This document shows, in pieces, positions 59,879-64,000 of a stretch of 64,000 nt of DNA. The stretch covers positions 434,001-498,000 of the forward strand of contig CAVQCJ010000004.1 in NCBI GenBank assembly GCA_963711005.1, written 5' to 3'. A program made the translations under genes and the position numbers. Below the pieces are notes generated by a model, which worked only from the letters and a program-made list of their open reading frames with translations, searched no databases and had not been told where the DNA came from. The DNA is from CAVQCJ01 sp963711005 (lineage in GTDB: Bacteria; Actinomycetota; Actinomycetes; Prado026). Within the stretch, counting starts at the first letter, position 1. Each line of letters starts with the position of its first letter.

Positions 59879-60679
59879 ATGGCGGGGTCGAGCGTGCCGG
59901 CGCTGAGCCGGTCGCTGGCGCTGCTGCGGCTGCTCGGGTCGCGGGCGACCCCCGTGCCCGCCGCCGCGCTGGCCCGCGAGCTGGGCCTGCCTCGGTCCAC
60001 CACTTACCACCTGCTCGCGGTGCTCGAACGGGAAGGTTTCGTCGTGCACCTGCCCGAGGCGCAGGCGTACGGGCTGGGCGTGGCGGTCTTCGAGCTCGGC
60101 TCGGCGTACCTGCGGCACGACCCGCTGGAACGGCTGGCCCGTCCGCTGCTGGTCCGGCTGGTGGAGCGGGTCGGCGGCGCGGCGCACCTGGGCGTGCTGC
60201 ACGGCGCCGAGACCCTCTACCTGCTGAAAGAGGCGCCGCGCGGCTCGGTCGTGCTGGTGACCGACGTCGGCGTGCGGCTGCCGGCGCACCTGACCGCGTC
60301 CGGCCGCTCCATCCTGGCCGCCCTGCCGCGCGCGCAGGTGCGGGCGCTGTACCCGAGCCAGGCGGCGTTCGTCGACCGCACCGGGTCGGGCCCGGCCACC
60401 CCGGGCGAGCTGCGCGCGCTGCTGGCGCATGAGTCGGCGCAGGGCTGGTCGACCGAAGACGGCCACGTCACGGCAGGCATCGCGTCGGTGGCCGCGGCGG
60501 TCGCCGACCCCACCGGCCGGCCGGTGGCAGCGGTCGGCGTCAGCTTCCCGACGGCGGACCGTCCCGGGCCCGGCGAACGCGCGCTGCTGGCGGCCGACGT
60601 CGTCGCCACCGCACGGGCCCTGTCCCGCCGGCTCGGCCCGCGCGCGACCTCGCGACGCGCTGCCGTCACACGGCGTTAA
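59879..60679 (+). CDS. IclR-family transcriptional regulator, probable hut regulator
   Basis: A 266-residue regulator. The N-terminal winged helix-turn-helix spans about 5-65 (AALARELGLPRSTTYHLLAVL), and the C-terminal IclR effector domain spans about 80-250 (GVRLPAHLTASGRSILAAL). It is divergent from hutH with a palindrome between them, so it probably controls the hut genes in response to urocanate or histidine, which is inference from position. The ATG at 59879 follows GGGGAGG. It differs clearly from the NdgR-type regulator elsewhere in the window. Confidence 0.85.
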   Translation: MAGSSVPALSRSLALLRLLGSRATPVPAAALARELGLPRSTTYHLLAVLEREGFVVHLPEAQAYGLGVAVFELGSAYLRHDPLERLARPLLVRLVERVGGAAHLGVLHGAETLYLLKEAPRGSVVLVTDVGVRLPAHLTASGRSILAALPRAQVRALYPSQAAFVDRTGSGPATPGELRALLAHESAQGWSTEDGHVTAGIASVAAAVADPTGRPVAAVGVSFPTADRPGPGERALLAADVVATARALSRRLGPRATSRRAAVTRR

Positions 60680-60695
60680 CACGATCGGGGCATCG

Positions 60696-60733
60696 GTCAC
60701 GTCGCCGAAACACGCCGGCGTCCGCCCCGAAAC
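60696..60733 (+). promoter_or_regulatory. GlnR box upstream of amtB
   Basis: GTCAC-n6-GAAAC-n6-GCGTC-n6-GAAAC, with each spacer exactly six bases. This matches the known actinobacterial GlnR box except that the third element (GTNAC) is degenerate. It lies about 65 bases before the amtB start, as in Streptomyces and mycobacteria. Confidence 0.8.
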
Positions 60734-60798
60734 CCGCGGCCACCAGGCTCCCCCTCGACATCGAACGGCCGGTCCGGCGGCCATCGAGGGGAGAGGGT

Positions 60799-62181
60799 AT
60801 GAATCTCAACGCGGGCGACACCGCGTGGGTGCTGGCAGCGACCGCCCTGGTCCTGATCATGACCCCAGGCCTGGCGTTCTTCTACGGCGGCATGACCCGC
60901 TCGAAGAGCGTGCTCAACATGATGATGATGTCCTTCGTCACCATCGGGATCGTCAGCATCCTGTGGGTCGTCTACGGGTTCGCCGAGGCGTTCGGCGACG
61001 GGACGAGCGGGTTCATCGGTCAGATCGGGCTGTCTCACCTCGGCGACGACGTCAACAAGCTGGCGACGAACGGCGCGGTGCTGACGATCCCGGTGCTGGT
61101 GTTCGCCGCCTTCCAGCTGATGTTCGCGGTCATCACGCCGGCGCTCATCTCCGGCGCCATCGCCGACCGCGCCAAGATCTTCACCTGGAGCATCTTCGTC
61201 GCGCTGTGGGTGACGCTGGTCTACTTCCCGGTCGCGCACTGGGTGTTCGACTTCGGCGGCGTGGACTCGACCGGCGCCGGCTGGCTGGCGGCGCGCGGCG
61301 TCGAGGACTTCGCCGGCGGGAGTGCGGTGCACATCAACGCCGGCGCTGCGGGCCTGGCCCTGTGCCTCGTGCTCGGCCGCCGGATCGGGTGGAAGAAGGA
61401 CCCGATGCGGCCGCACAACCTGCCGCTCGTGCTGATCGGCTCCGGCCTGCTGTGGTTCGGCTGGTTCGGCTTCAACGCCGGGTCGGCCCTCGCCGCGAAC
61501 GGCACGGCCGCGTTGGCGTTCATGAACACGCAGGTGGCCACGGCCGCCGCACTCATCGGCTGGATCACCGTGGAGAAGTTCCGCGACGGCAAGCCGACCA
61601 GTCTGGGTGCCGCGTCCGGTGCGGTCGCCGGCCTGGTCGCGATCACGCCCGCCTGCGCGTTCATCGTGCCCTGGGCGGCCGTGCTGCTCGGGCTGCTCGC
61701 CGGTGGCGTGTGCGCACTCGCGGTCGGCATGAAGTGGAAGCTCGGCTTCGACGACTCTCTCGACGTCGTCGGCGTCCACATGGTCGGCGGGATCGTCGGC
61801 TGCCTGTTCATCGGCTTCTTCGGGACCTCGAAGATGCTCGGTGCGGACGGCCTGTTCTACGGCGGCGGCGCGACCCTGCTGGGTCACCAGGCCCTGGGCG
61901 CGTTCTCGGTGCTGTTCTACTCGCTGGCCGTCACGCTGGTCCTCGGGTTCGTGCTCGAGAAGACGATCGGGTTCCGGGTCACTGCCGACGCCGAGGTCGA
62001 GGGCATCGACCTCACCGAGCACGCGGAGACCGCGTACGACTGGGGTTCGATCGGTGGCACCGGGGCCGGCCGGGGGAGCACGCTGAGCCTCAGCGGCGCC
62101 GGCGCGTCCCACGGCGCTTCCCACGGCGCAGCCTCGACCGGCAGCGGGGCCTCGACAGCAGGGCAGGAGGTGAACGCATGA
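60799..62181 (+). CDS. amtB: Ammonium transporter
   Basis: An 11-helix Amt/Rh channel in the cytoplasmic membrane. The protein has 460 residues. Seen: the N-terminal LIMTPGLAFFYGGMTR, the pore and twin-histidine regions (AVHINAGAAGLAL and VVGVHMVGGIVGCL), the trimer core, and a C-terminal tail of about 30 low-complexity residues (GASHGASHGAAS). The start ATG 60799 follows GGGGAGAGGGT. The GlnB protein plugs the pore when nitrogen is plentiful. Its stop overlaps the glnB start by four bases. Confidence 0.97.
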   Translation: MNLNAGDTAWVLAATALVLIMTPGLAFFYGGMTRSKSVLNMMMMSFVTIGIVSILWVVYGFAEAFGDGTSGFIGQIGLSHLGDDVNKLATNGAVLTIPVLVFAAFQLMFAVITPALISGAIADRAKIFTWSIFVALWVTLVYFPVAHWVFDFGGVDSTGAGWLAARGVEDFAGGSAVHINAGAAGLALCLVLGRRIGWKKDPMRPHNLPLVLIGSGLLWFGWFGFNAGSALAANGTAALAFMNTQVATAAALIGWITVEKFRDGKPTSLGAASGAVAGLVAITPACAFIVPWAAVLLGLLAGGVCALAVGMKWKLGFDDSLDVVGVHMVGGIVGCLFIGFFGTSKMLGADGLFYGGGATLLGHQALGAFSVLFYSLAVTLVLGFVLEKTIGFRVTADAEVEGIDLTEHAETAYDWGSIGGTGAGRGSTLSLSGAGASHGASHGAASTGSGASTAGQEVNA

Positions 62182-62516
62182 AGCTCGTCACCGCAGTGAT
62201 CAAGCCGTTCAAGCTCGACGACGTCAAGACAGCGCTGGAAGCGTTCGGCGTGCACGGCCTGACGGTGTCGGAGGCCTCGGGGTACGGCCGGCAGAAGGGC
62301 CACACCGAGGTGTACCGCGGTGCGGAGTACACCGTCGACCTGGTGCCGAAGCTGCGCATCGAGGTGTTGGTGGACGACGCGGACGTCGACGACGTCGTCG
62401 AGGTCCTGGTGAAGTCCGCGCAGACCGGGCGCATCGGCGACGGCAAGGTCTGGACGGTCCCGGTGGACACGGTCGTCCGGGTCCGTACCGGAGAGCGCGG
62501 GACCGAGGCGCTGTAG
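62178..62516 (+). CDS. glnB: PII nitrogen regulatory protein
   Basis: A 112-residue trimeric signal protein that senses 2-oxoglutarate and ATP/ADP. The T-loop has GYGRQKGHTEVYRGAEYTV with modifiable Tyr51, which actinobacterial GlnD enzymes adenylylate. The B and C loops (TGRIGDGKVW) are intact. The ATG at 62178 overlaps the amtB stop (ATGA). Often called GlnK in this setting; the symbols are interchangeable here. Confidence 0.97.
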   Translation: MKLVTAVIKPFKLDDVKTALEAFGVHGLTVSEASGYGRQKGHTEVYRGAEYTVDLVPKLRIEVLVDDADVDDVVEVLVKSAQTGRIGDGKVWTVPVDTVVRVRTGERGTEAL

Positions 62517-62533
62517 TGCCGGCGCACTGACCG

Positions 62534-64000
62534 ATGGGCTACGTGGAAGACCGGACCCAGCTGCTGGCCCGGCCCGAGCTGTTCGGGCCGGACCGGCGGC
62601 GGGCGCTCACCGGGCTTACCGACCGATGGGTCAGCGGCCTGTTCGACGACGCGGGCGGTCCCGGCATCGGGGCCGCCCTCGTCGCGGTCGGCGGCTACGG
62701 CCGCTCGGAGCTCTCCCCGGGCAGCGACCTGGACCTCCTGCTGGTCGTCCCTGGCACTGCGACCGACGCGCAGGCGGCTGCGGTGGCCTCGGCGGTCTGG
62801 TACCCGATCTGGGACGCCGGGCTGCGGCTGGACCACGCGATGCGGACGCCCGCGGAGGCCAGGCGGGTCGCCAGCGACGACCTGCGCGCCCTGCTCGGCA
62901 TGCTGGACCTGCGGCACGTCGCCGGCGACGAGTCGGTGAGCGCGGCGCTGCGCGAGGCGGTGCTGGCCGACTGGCGCGCGTTCGCCAAGCGCCGGCTGCC
63001 CGACCTGTTCGCCGGGTGCGCCGAACGCGCCGCCCGGTCCGGCGACCTGGCCTTCTCGCTCGAGCCCGACCTGAAGGAGTCCCGCGGCGGCCTGCGCGAC
63101 CTGGTCAGCCTGCGCGCGGTCGCGGCATCGTGGGTGGCGGACGTCCGGCACGAAGGGCTGGACGAGGCACGGCAGAGCCTGCTGGACGCGCGGGACGCCG
63201 CGCATGACGTGACCGGCCGGCCGTCCGACCGGTTGATGCTGCAGGACCAGGAGGCGATCGCGAAGCGGCTCGGCCTGCTCGACGACGACGCTCTGCTGCG
63301 CCAGGTCGCCGGGGTCGGGCGTTCGGTGGCCTTCGCTCTCGACGAGGCCGCTTTCCGGGTCGAGCGGACGCTCGCCTCGCGCGGGCGACTGGCCCGGCGG
63401 GGCGTCCGCCGGCTCGGCACCCGTGCACCGCTGGCGGACGGTGTCGTCGAGCAGGACGGCGAGGTGGTCCTCGCCCGGGACGCCGACCCCGCCGCGGACC
63501 CGTCGCTGGTGCTGCGGACCGCGGCGGCCGCCGCGCAGGCGGGACTGCGGCTCGCGCCGCACACCGTCCAGCGGCTGGCGGCGCAGAGCCGACCGCTGCC
63601 CGAACCGTGGCCGCGGGCGGCGCTGGACGGGCTGGTCAGCCTGCTCGGCGCCGGCCGCCCGGCGATCCCGGTGTGGGAGGCGCTGGACCAGGCTGGGATC
63701 ACGTCCGCGCTGATGCCCGACTGGGAACGGGTCCGGAGCCGGCCGCAGCGCAACGCCGTGCACCGGTTCACCGTCGACCGCCACCTCGTGGAGGCCGCCG
63801 TCGGAGCGGCCGCCTACGCCCGCCAGGTCGACCGTCCCGACCTCCTGCTGGTCGGCGCGCTCCTGCACGACATCGGCAAGGGCTGGCCGGGGGACCACTC
63901 GGAGGCCGGCGTCGCGGTGGTGGCGGACCTGGCCCCGCGCCTGGGCTTCGGGCCGGAGGACGTCGAGGTCCTGGTGACGCTCGTGCGGCACCACCTGCTG
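62534..64000 (+). CDS. glnD: PII uridylyl/adenylyltransferase, N-terminal part (truncated by right edge)
   Basis: The 489 visible residues open with the nucleotidyltransferase motif VGGYGRSELSPGSDLDLLL and the helical GlnD region, and reach the HD domain (LLVGALLHDIGKGWPGDHS, residues about 437-455). The ACT domains would follow outside the window. GlnD modifies PII when nitrogen is low and removes the group when it is plentiful. The ATG at 62534 lies 17 bases after glnB. It completes the amtB-glnB-glnD nitrogen unit. Confidence 0.95.
   Translation, partial: MGYVEDRTQLLARPELFGPDRRRALTGLTDRWVSGLFDDAGGPGIGAALVAVGGYGRSELSPGSDLDLLLVVPGTATDAQAAAVASAVWYPIWDAGLRLDHAMRTPAEARRVASDDLRALLGMLDLRHVAGDESVSAALREAVLADWRAFAKRRLPDLFAGCAERAARSGDLAFSLEPDLKESRGGLRDLVSLRAVAASWVADVRHEGLDEARQSLLDARDAAHDVTGRPSDRLMLQDQEAIAKRLGLLDDDALLRQVAGVGRSVAFALDEAAFRVERTLASRGRLARRGVRRLGTRAPLADGVVEQDGEVVLARDADPAADPSLVLRTAAAAAQAGLRLAPHTVQRLAAQSRPLPEPWPRAALDGLVSLLGAGRPAIPVWEALDQAGITSALMPDWERVRSRPQRNAVHRFTVDRHLVEAAVGAAAYARQVDRPDLLLVGALLHDIGKGWPGDHSEAGVAVVADLAPRLGFGPEDVEVLVTLVRHHLL

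Overview
The window comes from a high-GC actinomycete. Evidence: GTG/ATG starts with frequent 4-base overlaps, a CofC-type enzyme of coenzyme F420 synthesis, an HU protein with a long Lys/Ala/Pro tail, an NdgR-type IclR regulator beside leuCD, a GlnR-type box before amtB-glnB-glnD, and a gene order (ilvBNC, serA, leuB, ilvE, cimA, gltX, ndgR, leuCD, hup, gpsA, ddl, thiL, rpmB, recG, rsmD, coaD, rpmF, rnc, mutM, smc, ftsY, amtB, glnB, glnD) that I remember as the conserved core of Streptomyces and, in part, Mycobacterium. The genus cannot be named from this alone. I saw no insertion sequence, prophage, CRISPR array or origin.

Region 1 (1-27,500) is mostly branched-chain amino acid synthesis: ilvD, ilvBNC, leuB, ilvE, cimA and leuCD, with serA, gltX, and tRNA-Gln and tRNA-Glu genes. 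It shows layered control. Similar GTCTCG-N5-CGAGAC operators lie before ilvB, leuB and ndgR/leuC. Short leader peptides followed by terminator hairpins lie before ilvB and, as a candidate, before cimA. Interspersed accessory genes are an Asp-box propeller with a MoaD/ThiS-like partner, a 1533-residue secreted double-propeller protein, a lipoprotein, a secreted His/Asp repeat protein coupled to a two-component system, and a dimethylargininase.

Region 2 (27,600-50,430) is housekeeping: HU, F420 synthesis, phospholipid precursors (acyltransferase, gpsA), ddl, thiL, L28, a FakA-like kinase, recG, rsmD, coaD, a DUF177 protein, L32, RNase III, MutM, acylphosphatase, Smc and FtsY. Several genes have a TAGCCT-like -10 box 6-8 bases before the start codon, which suggests leaderless mRNAs. 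A 57-bp tandem repeat separates rpmB from the FakA-like gene.

Region 3 (50,430-64,000) holds an uncharacterised membrane protein with a small partner, then a histidine-utilisation cluster on the minus strand (hutH, hutU, an M20 amidase, hutF, hutI) with a divergent IclR regulator, then the nitrogen operon amtB-glnB-glnD. The hut cluster turns histidine into glutamate and releases ammonia beside the ammonium transport and PII sensing genes. No hutG is visible, and the M20 amidase probably takes the last step. glnD runs off the right edge.
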